The position numbers were made by a program, and so were the translations under genes. The notes beneath the pieces were generated by a model. The model was not told the DNA's origin. It ran no database searches and saw only the letters and a program-made list of their open reading frames with translations. This document shows positions 13,202 to 22,876 of a stretch of DNA of 64,000 bases, in pieces. Location of the stretch: positions 1,178,001-1,242,000 of the forward strand of contig NZ_CP032093.1 in assembly GCF_003544875.1 (NCBI RefSeq). The letters are read 5' to 3'. Source of the stretch: Vibrio alfacsensis (lineage in GTDB: Bacteria > Pseudomonadota > Gammaproteobacteria > Enterobacterales > Vibrionaceae). Each line of letters opens with the position of its first letter. Within the stretch, counting starts at the first letter, position 1.

Positions 13202-13833
13202 GTGTGAAAGCCGCCGAAGTAAGTTCGCTAGCTGAGCGAATCAACTGGGAAAAGGTGGATGGTCTGGTACCTGCCATCGTACAAGATTTCCAATCAAGCC
13301 AAGTGCTGATGATGGGTTACATGAACCAAGATGCGTTGGCAAAAACGGGCGAAACAGGTCAAGTGACGTTCTTCTCTCGTACCAAGCAGCGTCTTTGGAC
13401 TAAAGGTGAAACCTCAGGCAATGTACTGCAATTGGTGAACATGCAGCTTGATTGCGACAACGATACGTTACTGGTGAAAGTGAATCCCATTGGTCCCACT
13501 TGCCACACAGGCACGACGACCTGTTGGGATAGTGACCCTCAAGAGGAGTCACAAATGGTGTGGCTTCATCAACTTGAGCAGCTACTGGCTGCCCGCAAGA
13601 GTGCCGACCCAGATTCTTCTTATACCGCCAGTCTTTATGCCCGTGGCACCAAGCGTATTTCGCAAAAAGTGGGCGAAGAAGGCGTTGAAGTCGCGCTTGC
13701 GGCGACGTCGGGCGATAAGGCGGAGTTAGTGTGTGAATCAGCAGATTTGATTTACCACTTAATGGTATTGCTTCAAGACCAAGGCTTATCGATGAATGAT
13801 GTAGTGAACAAACTGAAAGAGCGTCATAAATGA
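13198..13833 (+). CDS. hisI: Bifunctional PR-AMP cyclohydrolase / PR-ATP pyrophosphatase
   Basis: Catalyses steps 2 and 3 of the pathway in one polypeptide of 211 residues, the HisIE fusion usual in gammaproteobacteria. The N-terminal cyclohydrolase part has [12 protein letters not shown] and the zinc motif [12 protein letters not shown]. The C-terminal MazG-like pyrophosphatase begins near residue 120, with [13 protein letters not shown] and [13 protein letters not shown]. It starts with an ATGA overlap on hisF and is the last gene of the operon. A hairpin terminator follows. Confidence 0.97.
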
Positions 13834-13863
13834 AAGTAAAGTTTTTGGGATCCTAGGGCCTAG

Positions 13864-13902
13864 AATGGAGTGCGTGAGGAGTCTTGCGCACTCCATTAAT
13901 TT
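13864..13902 (+). terminator. his operon terminator
   Basis: AATGGAGTGCG (13864-13874) pairs with CGCACTCCATT (13887-13897), followed by AATTTTA, just after hisI. Confidence 0.85.
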
Positions 13903-13983
13903 TATAAAGTGTATATGGAATACAGAGCGCTTCGCTTACAGCATACAGAAATGGTTGACATACCCACTAAGCGTACGAAAAAT

Positions 13984-14231
13984 AATCCGTAATCCGTAAT
14001 CCGTAATCCGTAATCCGTAATCCGTAATCCGTAATCCGTAATCCGTAATCCGTAATCCGTAATCCGTAATCCGTAATCCGTAATCCGTAATCCGTAATCC
14101 GTAATCCGTAATCCGTAATCCGTAATCCGTAATCCGTAATCCGTAATCCGTAATCCGTAATCCGTAATCCGTAATCCGTAATCCGTAATCCGTAATCCGT
14201 AATCCGTAATCCGTAATCCGTAATCCGTAAT
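13984..14231. repeat. 35 perfect copies of the heptamer AATCCGT
   Basis: From 13984 to 14228 the sequence is exactly 35 tandem copies of AATCCGT (245 bases), then AAT. It is flanked by inverted GGATCCTAGGG (13848-13858) and CCCTAGGATCC (14244-14254). Perfect identity of all units implies active slippage or recent expansion, so copy number should vary between strains. No ORF crosses it plausibly. The rest of the 450-base gap between hisI and ychJ holds only the his terminator and CTAG-rich flanks. Confidence 0.98.
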
Positions 14232-14285
14232 TTTAGGCCTAAACCCTAGGATCCTAGGACCTTTGTTTTACCTAGAACCTTTCTC

Positions 14286-14789
14286 TTACCCACAACACTT
14301 CTTAAATTTCTTACCACTTCCGCAGATGCATGGATCGTTTCGACCGACCTTTAGGCTACTTACTGGCTGGCTAAGACGCGGGTCTTCTTCTGGCTCTTCT
14401 TCAGGAAATGTGCCGTCAATGTAATACCAAAGGCCATTTTCTTTCACAAAGCGAGAGCGTTCAGTCATGCAGTAGCGTTTGCCGTCTTCATCAAAATAAG
14501 CGCTAAACTCGACAAAGCCTTCTGTTTCGTTAGTGCCAGTTTCTGTTTTTATTACTTCAAGCTTGGCCCAACCACTGTCGATAGATTGAGCAATGTCTTC
14601 ACGTTGGTCTTCTGCGTTGCAGCTTGGGTGGTACGTGTTCACCACGTAATCCACCAAACCAAGGACGTGAGCACTATAGCGGGAGCGCATCAACTGTTCT
14701 GGCGTGGTGACATCGGCATGATTTTTATGTGCAATTTCACAACATTGCGGGTAGGGGCGGTTAGAACCACAAGGACAAGAAGTAGCCAT
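14286..14789 (-). CDS. ychJ: YchJ-like SEC-C motif protein
   Basis: A cytoplasmic protein of 167 residues with two zinc-binding SEC-C motifs, one at each end: [17 protein letters not shown] at residues 1-17 and [16 protein letters not shown] at the C terminus. The YchJ middle domain lies between ([22 protein letters not shown]). This is the standard UPF0225/YchJ arrangement; the biochemical role is not established. It is followed by the heptamer repeat, so its 3' untranslated region would run towards the array. Confidence 0.9.
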   Translation of the reverse strand: MATSCPCGSNRPYPQCCEIAHKNHADVTTPEQLMRSRYSAHVLGLVDYVVNTYHPSCNAEDQREDIAQSIDSGWAKLEVIKTETGTNETEGFVEFSAYFDEDGKRYCMTERSRFVKENGLWYYIDGTFPEEEPEEDPRLSQPVSSLKVGRNDPCICGSGKKFKKCCG

Positions 14790-14840
14790 AAACGAAATCT
14801 CGTTAAATTAGGAAATATAGACAGTACGCATTATAACGAG

Positions 14841-16054
14841 TTAGGCAGTTTGAGACAGCAGTTCTTGAGTCCAAGCCGCGGATTGACCAAAGGCCTTTGC
14901 TAGCTGTGCTTCCGTCAGTTTCAGTTTGCGGCAATAGGTTTCTGTGGTTTCCCAGTCGGCTTTCTCGTAGGCAATGATCATTGAAAGCAAACAGCCTAAA
15001 ACACCTTGTCGCTTAGTCAATGCGAGCTTTATCTCTTCTTTAACTGGAATATCATCAATCACATTAGCGAGAGGTTGATCAAGCAATGAGTCCAACAGAG
15101 AAAACATACCTGTTAAGAATGCCTGCCCAGGATCGCTATTGATATTCATTTCACTGTAGAGTAACTCACACATACGCGCGCGTTGTACGGCCAGTGAATA
15201 GAGAGAGTCCGGTTTATCTTCGTGGACAGATGCGATGGCAACCAAAGAAATGAAGCGTCGAAGTCGCTCCTCTCCAAGATAGATAAGCGCCTGTCTAAAT
15301 GACGTGATTTTAGTTGTCAGTGTATATCCAGAATTGACGAAAGTGAGCAATTTGTATGACAGGGTAACATCAGTCGAAATTAAACGTTCAATTTCATTAA
15401 AATCAATGGGCTTATCAGCGATTTCTTTACACAGCTGAACTAGAGTAAGAAAACCTGGGGTAAGTCGTTTTTTTTGAATCATTTCAGGTTTACTAAAGAA
15501 ATAGCCTTGAAAGAGGTGAAAGCCCGCATCCATAGCTTTCTCAAATTCCTCATAGGTCTCAACTTTTTCGGCTAAGAAACGAATATCAAAGTGGGACAGT
15601 GACTGAATGTAAATCGCGGCTTTTCAATTGGAACAGAACGGATATCGAATTTGATAATTGAAACGTAAGGGAGAAAGCGTTTCCATGCTTTAGTGGGAAT
15701 AAAATCATCAAGGGCAATGGTGTAGCCTGATTCACTAAGATGCTGTATTGCTTCGAGGAGTTCGTTAGTTGGTTCGCAATCTTCCAATACTTCAACCACT
15801 AATGAGTCCTTTGGAAAGAGCGTAGGAACCAAATTGACTAAACTCGTGTATGGGAAGTTTACAAAACCCAGTTTGTTGCCCAATGTACTGTAATGCATAG
15901 ACAAGAAGTGGTCAGACAGCAACCGGCTTGTTGCTAGCTCTGGTTCAACTTCTGGAAATGTGTTTTTTGGGCCGTCTCTAAAGAGAAGCTCGTAACCAAT
16001 GGTTAGTTTCTGTTTATCCAAAATTGGCTGACGAGCGACGTATGAATACTTCAA
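14841..16054 (-). pseudogene. EAL-HDOD signalling protein (YuxH/CdgJ-like), frame broken
   Basis: Two frames together make one protein of about 404 residues. The N-terminal part (16054 to about 15625; MKYSYVARQPILDKQ) is an EAL phosphodiesterase-type domain with YELLFRDG in place of the EAL signature and a preserved ALDDF. Loss of the EAL triplet suggests that cyclic-di-GMP hydrolysis is absent. After one A is restored in the run at 15621-15624, the frame continues IYIQSLSHFDIRFLAEKVET into a C-terminal HDOD domain (about residues 200-400). Proteins of this class affect motility in vibrios. The break is in an A/T run and looks like sequence error. Confidence 0.87.
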
Positions 16055-16154
16055 TGGGTAATACTGGTTCTGATTAACTTAGTAATATGATAATAACGAT
16101 TTCTGTCAAAAGATCTATGGGATATACAGTATTCTGTTAATTGTAAAAGTTGCT

Positions 16155-16892
16155 CTAGTGCAAACTTTTTCCAAAAGGTCGGATTTGTAAATCAAATCCA
16201 CTAGGATTGACCGTCAAAACGGAGCCTTGAGTGTACCAGTCACCGAGTACGATACGTGTTTTCTGTTCCCCATCGATAACAAAGTTATGGATGTCAGGAC
16301 GATGCGTATGGCCGTGAATCATTAGGTTGACATTGTTTGTAGATAAAACGTGTTCAACTTCTTTTTGGTTTACGTCCATGATATCGAGTGACTTCATTTG
16401 CTTGTCATCTCGGATGTCCGACTGAACTTTGGAAACAATTCTTTTCTTAATAAACCAAGGAATGCGATTAAATAACCACTGAAGCCAAGGTTTATGAACC
16501 GTTTTACGAAACTCTTGATATTTTACATCGTCAATACACAACGTATCACCATGTAAGATAACGGCATTTTGGCCATAAAGTTCGATTTTACATACATCAT
16601 CGAGCAGTGTGACGCCTGTCTCTTTGCAAAAACGCTTACCAAGTAGAAAATCTCGATTTCCTTGAATGAAAAATACGGAAACACCTGTATCCGTTAAGGC
16701 TTTGAATTCAGAGCGGATTTGGTCGGCAAATGGCGTTTTATCATCGTCGCCAACCCAGAATTCGAACAAATCACCGAGTACATAAAGCGCTTCAGCTTTA
16801 ATGGCTTCTGTTCGCATAAACGTGACGAAACACTCTGTGATATCAGAGCGAGTAGGGGTGAGGTGAAGATCAGATATAAATAATGTTGTCAT
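16155..16892 (-). CDS. lpxH: UDP-2,3-diacylglucosamine diphosphatase
   Basis: Hydrolyses UDP-2,3-diacylglucosamine to lipid X in lipid A synthesis, at the inner face of the cytoplasmic membrane. The protein has 245 residues. It has the calcineurin-like metallophosphatase motifs in order: FISDLHLTP (residues 5-13), [12 protein letters not shown] (about 40-51), GNRDFLLG (about 79-86), LHGDTLC (about 113-119) and [10 protein letters not shown] (about 194-203). It lies 61 bases after ppiB with a hairpin between them, just before the start codon. Confidence 0.96.
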   Translation of the reverse strand: MTTLFISDLHLTPTRSDITECFVTFMRTEAIKAEALYVLGDLFEFWVGDDDKTPFADQIRSEFKALTDTGVSVFFIQGNRDFLLGKRFCKETGVTLLDDVCKIELYGQNAVILHGDTLCIDDVKYQEFRKTVHKPWLQWLFNRIPWFIKKRIVSKVQSDIRDDKQMKSLDIMDVNQKEVEHVLSTNNVNLMIHGHTHRPDIHNFVIDGEQKTRIVLGDWYTQGSVLTVNPSGFDLQIRPFGKSLH

Positions 16893-16900
16893 AGAAATAA

Positions 16901-16919
16901 GGGGAGGCTTCGCCTCCCC
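16901..16919 (-). terminator. Strong hairpin between ppiB and lpxH
   Basis: GGGGAGGC pairs with GCCTCCCC around TTC. On the minus strand it is followed by TTATTTC, a weak U-tract, and only eight bases separate it from the lpxH start. It may partly end ppiB transcripts or influence lpxH translation. Confidence 0.65.
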
Positions 16920-16953
16920 ACAAACTTATCTATTGTATAGCAATTCTAACGAA

Positions 16954-17448
16954 TTACTCTTCGATTGTAGTACCAGTGATCATTACGTCTTCTAGCGGTA
17001 CGTCTTGGTGCATACCGTAAGAACCAGTGCTCACGCCTTTGATCTTGTTTACGATGTCCATACCTTCTACTACTTCACCAAATACACAGTAACCCCAACC
17101 ATCTAGGCTTTCGCTGCGGAAATCTAGGAAAGTGTTGTTGTTTACGTTGATGAAGAACTGAGAGCTTGCTGAGTGCGGTTCCATTGTACGTGCCATAGCA
17201 AGTGTACCCACTTTGTTGCTTAGGCCGTTGTTTGCTTCGTTCTTGATTGGTGCACGTGATGTTTTTTCACGTAGACCAGACTCCATACCACCACCTTGGA
17301 TCATGAAGCCATCAATAACACGGTGGAAAAGAGTGTTGTCGTAGAAACCGTCGCGGCAGTACTGAAGGAAGTTTGCGCTTGTCTCTGGCGCTTTCTCTTC
17401 GTTTAGTTGAATCTTGATGTCACCAAAATTAGTGTGAAGGGTGATCAT
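16954..17448 (-). CDS. ppiB: Cytoplasmic peptidyl-prolyl isomerase B (cyclophilin)
   Basis: Catalyses proline cis-trans isomerisation. The protein has 164 residues with no signal peptide, so it is the cytoplasmic form (PpiB, not PpiA). The cyclophilin core includes [14 protein letters not shown] with the catalytic Arg (about residues 40-53), [19 protein letters not shown] (about 82-100) and [12 protein letters not shown]. It is divergent from cysS, as in many gammaproteobacteria, with about 200 bases between the two starts. Confidence 0.96.
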   Translation of the reverse strand: MITLHTNFGDIKIQLNEEKAPETSANFLQYCRDGFYDNTLFHRVIDGFMIQGGGMESGLREKTSRAPIKNEANNGLSNKVGTLAMARTMEPHSASSQFFINVNNNTFLDFRSESLDGWGYCVFGEVVEGMDIVNKIKGVSTGSYGMHQDVPLEDVMITGTTIEE

Positions 17449-17652
17449 GCTATTTTCCTTTACTGTGTTGTATTGAAGTTGGGATTCTAGCCTAAGTTAT
17501 AACGCATGCAAAACTCAGGATCATGAAAATAAACGTTTTATGCTTGAAGTTTAGCCGATTATCGTTTTATCCGTTAATTGCTATTACGTAATATGGTTGG
17601 AGTTGATATACTCGGCTTACTTGTTATTCATTCACAATCATAGATAGAGATC

Positions 17653-19035
17653 ATGTTAAAGATATATAACACACTCACAAGACAGAAAGAGGAATTCAAA
17701 CCAATTACAGCCGGTAAAGTTGGCATGTATGTCTGTGGAGTTACCATCTACGATCTCTGTCATATCGGTCACGGTCGTACATTTGTTTCTTTCGATGTCG
17801 TTTCTCGCTACTTACGTTACCTTGGTTACGATCTAACATTCGTACGTAATATCACGGATATCGATGACAAAATCATCAAACGTGCAGCAGAAAACGGTGA
17901 ATCATGTGATTCTCTGACTGAACGTTTGATTGGCGAAATGCATGCAGACTTTGATTCACTGAATATGAAACGCCCAGATGTTGAACCTCGTGCGACGCAG
18001 TTTATTGCGGAAATCATCGAATTAGTTGAAAAACTCATTGAACGTGGTTTCGCTTACGTTGCAGATAACGGCGACGTTATGTTTGAAGTGGGTAAATTTG
18101 ATGAGTACGGCAAGCTTTCTAAGCAAGACCTTGATCAGCTTCAAGCGGGTGCGCGTGTTGATATCGAAACCGCAAAACGCAGCCCTCTAGATTTCGTACT
18201 TTGGAAGATGTCTAAGCCTGGTGAGCCAACGTGGGAATCACCATGGGGTGCTGGTCGTCCAGGTTGGCACATTGAGTGTTCTGCGATGAACTCTTCAATT
18301 CTAGGTAACCACTTTGATATTCACGGCGGTGGCTCTGATCTTCAGTTCCCACACCACGAGAATGAAATCGCGCAATCATGCTGTGCACACGACACACAAT
18401 ACGTGAACACATGGATGCACAGTGGAATGGTGATGGTAGACCGTGAGAAAATGTCTAAATCACTAGGCAACTTCTTTACTATCCGTGATGTTCTTGGTCA
18501 CTACGATGCTGAGACGGTTCGCTACTTCCTAATGTCTGGTCACTACCGTAGCCAGTTAAACTACAGTGAAGATAACCTAAACCAAGCTCGTGCGTCCCTT
18601 GAGCGTTTGTATACGTCTCTACGTGGTCTAGATCTAAACGCGGCACCTGCTGGTGGTGAAGAGTACGTAACTCGCTTCACTGCGGCGATGAACGATGACT
18701 TCAACACTCCAGAAGCATACTCTGTGCTGTTTGATATGGCGCGAGAAGTAAACCGTCTGAAAACAGAAAACGTAGAAAAAGCGAGTGAACTAGGTGCACT
18801 AATGCGTGAGTTAGCGGACGTGATTGGTATTTTACATCAAGATCCAGAAGCGTTTCTAAAAGGCGATGCAGGTAACGATGATGAAGTTGCTGAGATCGAA
18901 GCGCTCATTAAACTGCGTAACGACTCACGTGCATCAAAAGACTGGGCAAACGCAGATATGGCACGTGATAAGTTGACTGAAATGGGGATCGTCCTTGAAG
19001 ATGGTCCTGAAGGCACAACGTGGCGTCGTAAATAA
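17653..19035 (+). CDS. cysS: Cysteinyl-tRNA synthetase
   Basis: Charges tRNA-Cys. The protein has 460 residues, the standard length for this class Ia enzyme. The HIGH signature is HIGHGRTF (about residues 37-44). The zinc site uses Cys28 in CGVTIYD with the later HIECS and PHHENEIAQ segments. The KMSKS loop is [10 protein letters not shown] (about 265-274). An anticodon-binding DALR-type helical domain occupies the C terminus. A possible -10, TATACT at 17607-17612, lies about 40 bases upstream. A terminator follows. Confidence 0.98.
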   Translation: MLKIYNTLTRQKEEFKPITAGKVGMYVCGVTIYDLCHIGHGRTFVSFDVVSRYLRYLGYDLTFVRNITDIDDKIIKRAAENGESCDSLTERLIGEMHADFDSLNMKRPDVEPRATQFIAEIIELVEKLIERGFAYVADNGDVMFEVGKFDEYGKLSKQDLDQLQAGARVDIETAKRSPLDFVLWKMSKPGEPTWESPWGAGRPGWHIECSAMNSSILGNHFDIHGGGSDLQFPHHENEIAQSCCAHDTQYVNTWMHSGMVMVDREKMSKSLGNFFTIRDVLGHYDAETVRYFLMSGHYRSQLNYSEDNLNQARASLERLYTSLRGLDLNAAPAGGEEYVTRFTAAMNDDFNTPEAYSVLFDMAREVNRLKTENVEKASELGALMRELADVIGILHQDPEAFLKGDAGNDDEVAEIEALIKLRNDSRASKDWANADMARDKLTEMGIVLEDGPEGTTWRRK

Positions 19036-19048
19036 CGATTGAATCTTA

Positions 19049-19075
19049 AAAAGGGGCTGATGATTCAGCCCTTTT
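19049..19075 (+). terminator. Terminator of cysS
   Basis: GGGCTGA (19054-19060) pairs with TCAGCCC (19065-19071) in an A-rich/T-rich setting, 20 bases past the cysS stop. Confidence 0.85.
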
Positions 19076-19122
19076 CTTTACAGGCTTGTATAAATTCTAA
19101 ACTCTAACGAAGGTAGTGCTCT

Positions 19123-19701
19123 GTGGCTCAGATGTATTTCTATTACTCGGCAATGAACGCGGGTAAATCGACAACTCTTCTTCAATCTTCATTTAACTAT
19201 CAAGAACGCGGTATGACGCCAGTGATTTTTACTGCTGCGCTAGACGATCGCTACGGTATAGGAAAAGTGAGCTCTCGTATCGGTTTGCAATCAGACGCAC
19301 AGCTGTTCCGTCAAGATACTAACCTGTATCAAGAAATTGCAGCACTGAATGAAATAGAAAAGCGCCACTGTATTTTGGTTGATGAGTGCCAGTTCTTATC
19401 AAAAGAGCAAGTGTATCAATTGACAGAAGTGGTCGATAAACTCCATATTCCTGTACTTTGCTATGGCCTTCGTACTGATTTTCTAGGCGAACTTTTTGAG
19501 GGCAGCAAGTACTTGCTATCTTGGGCAGATAAACTGGTTGAGCTGAAGACTATTTGTCACTGTGGTCGTAAGGCAAACATGGTAATTCGTACTGACGAAC
19601 AAGGTGTGGCAATCCGAGAGGGTGACCAAGTTGCAATCGGTGGCAACGATCGTTATGTATCCGTTTGTCGCCAGCATTACAAAGAAGCACTTGGCAAATA
19701 A
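19123..19701 (+). CDS. tdk: Thymidine kinase (type II)
   Basis: Phosphorylates thymidine to dTMP in salvage. The protein has 192 residues with a GTG start at 19123. The P-loop is [12 protein letters not shown] (about residues 9-20) and the Walker B DECQF is near residue 88. The lasso and zinc-binding Cys residues are in CHCGRKA and the C-terminal VCRQHY. It is the bacterial homotetrameric TK class. It is a single gene between two terminators. Confidence 0.97.
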   Translation: MAQMYFYYSAMNAGKSTTLLQSSFNYQERGMTPVIFTAALDDRYGIGKVSSRIGLQSDAQLFRQDTNLYQEIAALNEIEKRHCILVDECQFLSKEQVYQLTEVVDKLHIPVLCYGLRTDFLGELFEGSKYLLSWADKLVELKTICHCGRKANMVIRTDEQGVAIREGDQVAIGGNDRYVSVCRQHYKEALGK

Positions 19702-19720
19702 ACGGATTTAGAGATGAAAG

Positions 19721-19746
19721 AGCCACCGAATTAGGTGGCTTTTTAT
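19721..19746 (+). terminator. Terminator of tdk
   Basis: AGCCACC (19721-19727) pairs with GGTGGCT (19734-19740), followed by TTTTTAT. Confidence 0.9.
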
Positions 19747-19800
19747 TGCGTGATAGTTGAGTACTATGCGTGGAATTCTAACAAGCTAGAACGACCAGGT

Positions 19801-19857
19801 ATTTACTACGATTACAGTTATTTACCACGATTACAGTTATTTACTACGATTAAAGTT
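19801..19857. repeat. Three tandem 19-bp repeats
   Basis: Units at 19801-19819, 19820-19838 and 19839-19857 follow ATTTACYACGATTAMAGTT, differing at two positions in all. A degenerate fourth partial copy follows. They lie in the short gap between tdk and the DUF218 gene and end 17 bases before its stop codon. Confidence 0.85.
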
Positions 19858-19874
19858 AATTACGAAGATTGGCA

Positions 19875-20513
19875 TCACACTTGACCAAATCCAAATTTTT
19901 CTTGCAGCGCTTGGTAAGAGGATTCAACATGAGCAGGAATTTCTTGCTCGGTTTGAAAACCTTTTTCTGGGTAGGTTTTTACACGAGAAAAATCTTCCAT
20001 CAAAGCTTCTAGCACCATCATCAGTGGCATTTCTTCATTGATGTACTCAAAGAAAGGGTGGGCAGTGGATGTGACCTGAAGTCGTGAATAAGGGGATTGC
20101 CATTGTTTTTCAAACGTTGCAATGGCACGTCGCTCCATAAATGGCTTCTGAACTAAAATCAGAGACTCACAATGAATCCTTTTCTCTTTCAACAATTGCT
20201 CGGTAAAACGAACGTTTTCACCACTGTTACTCGAACGTGTTTCGACCAAAATTGCTTCATTTGGTACCCCCGCGATCCTTGCTATTTCTGCAAACGTTTC
20301 AGCTTCGCTTTTCTCAAATAACCCGTCTGTAAAGCGCCCCTCTCCACCGGAGAATACAATCAATTTCGCCAGATTTTGATGGTAAAGTTTAGCGGCATAC
20401 TCGGCAACGCGTAGGTCATTACTGCACATGACAAATAAGCATTCGGCGGGCTTTAAAACATGCTTGAGTTGCATGTAGTCCCACAACGTTTCGATATGTT
20501 GATAAAGCTTCAT
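19875..20513 (-). CDS. YdcF/SanA-family (DUF218) protein
   Basis: A protein of 212 residues of the DUF218 superfamily, with no clear signal peptide or membrane segment, resembling cytoplasmic YdcF rather than SanA/ElyC. The family core is visible as LFVMCSNDLRVAEYAAKLY (about residues 26-44), VFSGGEGR (about 53-60) and the region ILVETRSSNSGENVRFT (about 88-104), which has the conserved Ser/Thr and Glu-Asn pattern. The reaction is unknown. The start codon overlaps the repaired stop of the upstream epimerase-like gene (ATGA), so the two form an operon. Confidence 0.8.
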   Translation of the reverse strand: MKLYQHIETLWDYMQLKHVLKPAECLFVMCSNDLRVAEYAAKLYHQNLAKLIVFSGGEGRFTDGLFEKSEAETFAEIARIAGVPNEAILVETRSSNSGENVRFTEQLLKEKRIHCESLILVQKPFMERRAIATFEKQWQSPYSRLQVTSTAHPFFEYINEEMPLMMVLEALMEDFSRVKTYPEKGFQTEQEIPAHVESSYQALQEKFGFGQV

Positions 20514-21335
20514 AGTGCATCCAATGTTGATTTAAACTGAAATTGGTAACCAAGCTTGATGAGCTTGTCTGCGAGAATACGCTTATCTGGCGTGTCTGTG
20601 ATTGGCGGTAGGGAAATATCTAAATTATTTTGAAATTGCCGCTTGGTAAAATTCGGCTTTGCTGACGGTAGTGGGTGTCGTGGCATTCACGACGTCATTG
20701 TCGATGTTATTGAGAGCGAAAGCCGTCGCTGCCACTGCGTCGTCTTGATGCAACATATTCGCTGGCGCATTGCTGCTGACTTGTTTAAGGCGCATGGCAA
20801 AGCGAGATGGATGGCGGTCAGAGCCGATAAGACCACTGCATCGTACGATGACATAGTTTATGCCAGAATCAATTACGTGTTGTTCTGCTTGAAGCATGAT
20901 GCGGGCATTCTCAGAAAAATTGGCATCATTCTGTGCTAATTCCAATGTTGCATCTGCTTCTATCATTTCGACCGCCCGATTTGGGTAAACGGTCGTTGAA
21001 CTTACCATCAAGAGTTTTTGGATGTCAGTTTGTTTTGCCGCTTCAACTAATTGACGCCATTGTTGCGCATATTCCTGACCATTACCTTTACGAAAGCCCG
21101 GAGGGAAGGCGCCCACAACACGTTCGATATGGTGTTGTTTGATCAGTTCTGCCAATTGTTGAACGGAATCAGCTGCATCAAGATCAAGTAGCGCAGTGTT
21201 GACCGATGCAAGAGGACATTCATCCAATCTCGCTTGTGAGCGGCGTGTAATCGTGACTTGGTGACCTTGCTTAACGAGAGCTTGCGCTAGTGGCATTCCA
21301 AGCCAACCTGCGCCTACGATCAATGTATTTGCCAT
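20510..21335 (-). pseudogene. NAD-dependent epimerase-like protein (YeeZ family), frame broken
   Basis: An extended-SDR Rossmann protein with nucleotide-binding loop GAGWLGMPLAQALV (about residues 7-20) and a catalytic-like VSSTTVYPN segment (about 114-122). The substrate is unknown. The frame from ATG 21335 stops at 20625 after 236 residues, shorter than the family's 270-280. A one-base adjustment in the GCGG stretch near 20638-20642 opens a second frame, QNNLDISLPPITDTPDKRI..., running to a TGA at 20510-20512 that overlaps the start of the DUF218 gene as ATGA. This fit gives about 275 residues and argues strongly that the break is an insertion error or very recent. Confidence 0.78.
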
Positions 21336-21386
21336 CTGTTTTCCTACCGTAAGTTTCTACGTGTTATTTAAATAGAGTTTGTAATT

Positions 21387-22235
21387 CTACTCTGACTTGT
21401 TGGTGCAAAGGGTCGGTATGCCATTTTGGTGTTGTATCAAATCTATATTGACCTGCCATGCTAGTTTTGTAAATTCGTCGTTAATTTTCACAAGTGTGTT
21501 AGGTGCATGCGAGACCAAGTGTTCGGGAAGAAACGTCCACCCAAACCCATTATTCGCTAGTTCTGATAAAATGAAGTAGTTGTCAGCGTACCAGATGTCG
21601 GGGCTCACGGCCTGATTTAAGCCGCTGACGTACTTATTTTTTGAACGAATAACAAGCTGACGATGTTGTTTCAGTTCATCAATATGACTGACTTTTTGGT
21701 TAGCAAGTGGATGATCTACAGAGACATAGACATCAAACCCAATATGACCCAAATTTGAAAAATCAATGTTCCTTGGTGTTTGTAAGTCGCTGAGAATGAT
21801 ACCTGTTGTCGCGCGTTCTGTGTTGACTAAGTCAATGATGTCTGGGCTTGAGGCTGTGAGGCACTCCACTTGAAGGTCAGGGAATTTAAGCTCTAAATTT
21901 TTAAGAACTTGAGGCAAACCTGTTAAGGGGATCCCCTCGTCAACTGCGAGGACAAGTTTAGTCTCTGATGGTGAAAATAGCTGAGCGGCTTTGTTGTTTA
22001 ACCGATCAAGCTGACTGAGTGTTGCGAGCGCATAGGGAACGAGCTCTTGGCCTTGTGTCGTTAATTTTGGATAGCGGCCAGATCGGTCAAATAGATCAAC
22101 GCCGCAATCGAGTTCCATATTCATGATGTGCTGGCTAATCACCGATTGTGCTTTGCCCAATTGTCGAGCCGCAGCAGAAAATGAACCTGCCTCGGACGTT
22201 GCCACAAACGCTTGTAATTGTTCAATCGTAAACAT
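21387..22235 (-). CDS. LysR-type transcriptional regulator
   Basis: The protein has 282 residues. The N-terminal winged HTH is MFTIEQLQAFVATSEAGSFS.. with SAAARQLGKAQSVISQHI at about residues 19-36. The co-inducer domain is from about 90 (LVLAVDEGIPLTGL). It is divergent from the PACE-family efflux gene, with 88 bases between the starts, the usual layout for a LysR regulator and its target; PACE genes are typically paired this way. An inverted repeat in the gap is a candidate operator. It probably controls its own gene and the transporter; the inducer is unknown. Confidence 0.9.
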   Translation of the reverse strand: MFTIEQLQAFVATSEAGSFSAAARQLGKAQSVISQHIMNMELDCGVDLFDRSGRYPKLTTQGQELVPYALATLSQLDRLNNKAAQLFSPSETKLVLAVDEGIPLTGLPQVLKNLELKFPDLQVECLTASSPDIIDLVNTERATTGIILSDLQTPRNIDFSNLGHIGFDVYVSVDHPLANQKVSHIDELKQHRQLVIRSKNKYVSGLNQAVSPDIWYADNYFILSELANNGFGWTFLPEHLVSHAPNTLVKINDEFTKLAWQVNIDLIQHQNGIPTLCTNKSE

Positions 22236-22266
22236 ATCGCTTATACCGATGGTAACTAACTTTTAC

Positions 22267-22285
22267 TTATCTTAATGATAGATAA
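22267..22285. promoter_or_regulatory. Candidate LysR operator
   Basis: TTATCT-TAATGAT-AGATAA is a perfect 6-bp inverted repeat with a 7-base spacer, containing the T-N11-A pattern typical of LysR boxes, in the divergent gap between the regulator and the PACE gene. Confidence 0.5.
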
Positions 22286-22323
22286 AATGGTAGCCATTGA
22301 GTAGAGCTATTTAGGTAAAAATC

Positions 22324-22746
22324 ATGACTCGTAACGAACGTATCTTTCACGCAATCCTATTTGAACTGATCGCTTTGGCAATCATCATACCTGTTACATC
22401 TCTAATTACAGGGAAAGGTTCGAGTGATTTAGCTGTCGTTGGTATTGGGTTGAGCTTGTACACCGTCGTGTGGAATTACATCTACAACTTGTACTTTGAT
22501 AGATGGTTTGGGTCTAATCGTGAAGAACGAAGTTTAGGAATGCGAATTGGACATACCATTGGTTTTGAAGGTGGCTTAATCTTCATTACGATTCCAGTGA
22601 TTGCATGGTTCCTGCAAATCACGTTGTTGCAAGCACTTGCACTGGAAGCTGGGTTCTTAGTCTTTTTCTTGTTCTATGCTACAGGGTTTAACTGGGCATA
22701 TGACAAACTGCAACCATTTGGGAAAATGAGAAACTTAATGGCTTAA
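22324..22746 (+). CDS. PACE-family multidrug efflux protein
   Basis: A protein of 140 residues with four membrane helices arranged as two tandem bacterial-transmembrane-pair (BTP) domains, the defining layout of the proteobacterial antimicrobial compound efflux (AceI) family. The first repeat has MTRNERIFHAILFELIAL with the conserved Arg and membrane Glu (about residue 15) and WNYIYNLYFDR (about 50-60). The second has RIGHTIGFEGGLI (Glu at about 80) and FNWAYDKL. Family members export biocides such as chlorhexidine or short diamines. It is probably controlled by the divergent LysR protein. A strong terminator follows. Confidence 0.9.
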   Translation: MTRNERIFHAILFELIALAIIIPVTSLITGKGSSDLAVVGIGLSLYTVVWNYIYNLYFDRWFGSNREERSLGMRIGHTIGFEGGLIFITIPVIAWFLQITLLQALALEAGFLVFFLFYATGFNWAYDKLQPFGKMRNLMA

Positions 22747-22788
22747 TATAAGTGATTGATATTGGCACATTGACCAAGTGGATTTTAA

Positions 22789-22824
22789 AAAGCCCCCAAA
22801 GAAAAATTTCTTTGGGGGCTTTAT
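22789..22824 (+). terminator. Terminator of the PACE gene
   Basis: A 16-bp stem AAAGCCCCCAAAGAAA / TTTCTTTGGGGGCTTT (22789-22804 with 22807-22822). It is symmetric enough to serve the convergent gene at 22877 as well. Confidence 0.92.
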
Positions 22825-22876
22825 CATTACGAGAACGATGCAGTATTCCGACAGTGATTGTTATACCGGGATACGA

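Noticed and set aside
13984..14231. Heptamer array as a CRISPR
   Set aside because: There are no spacers, the unit is seven bases, and no cas genes are nearby.
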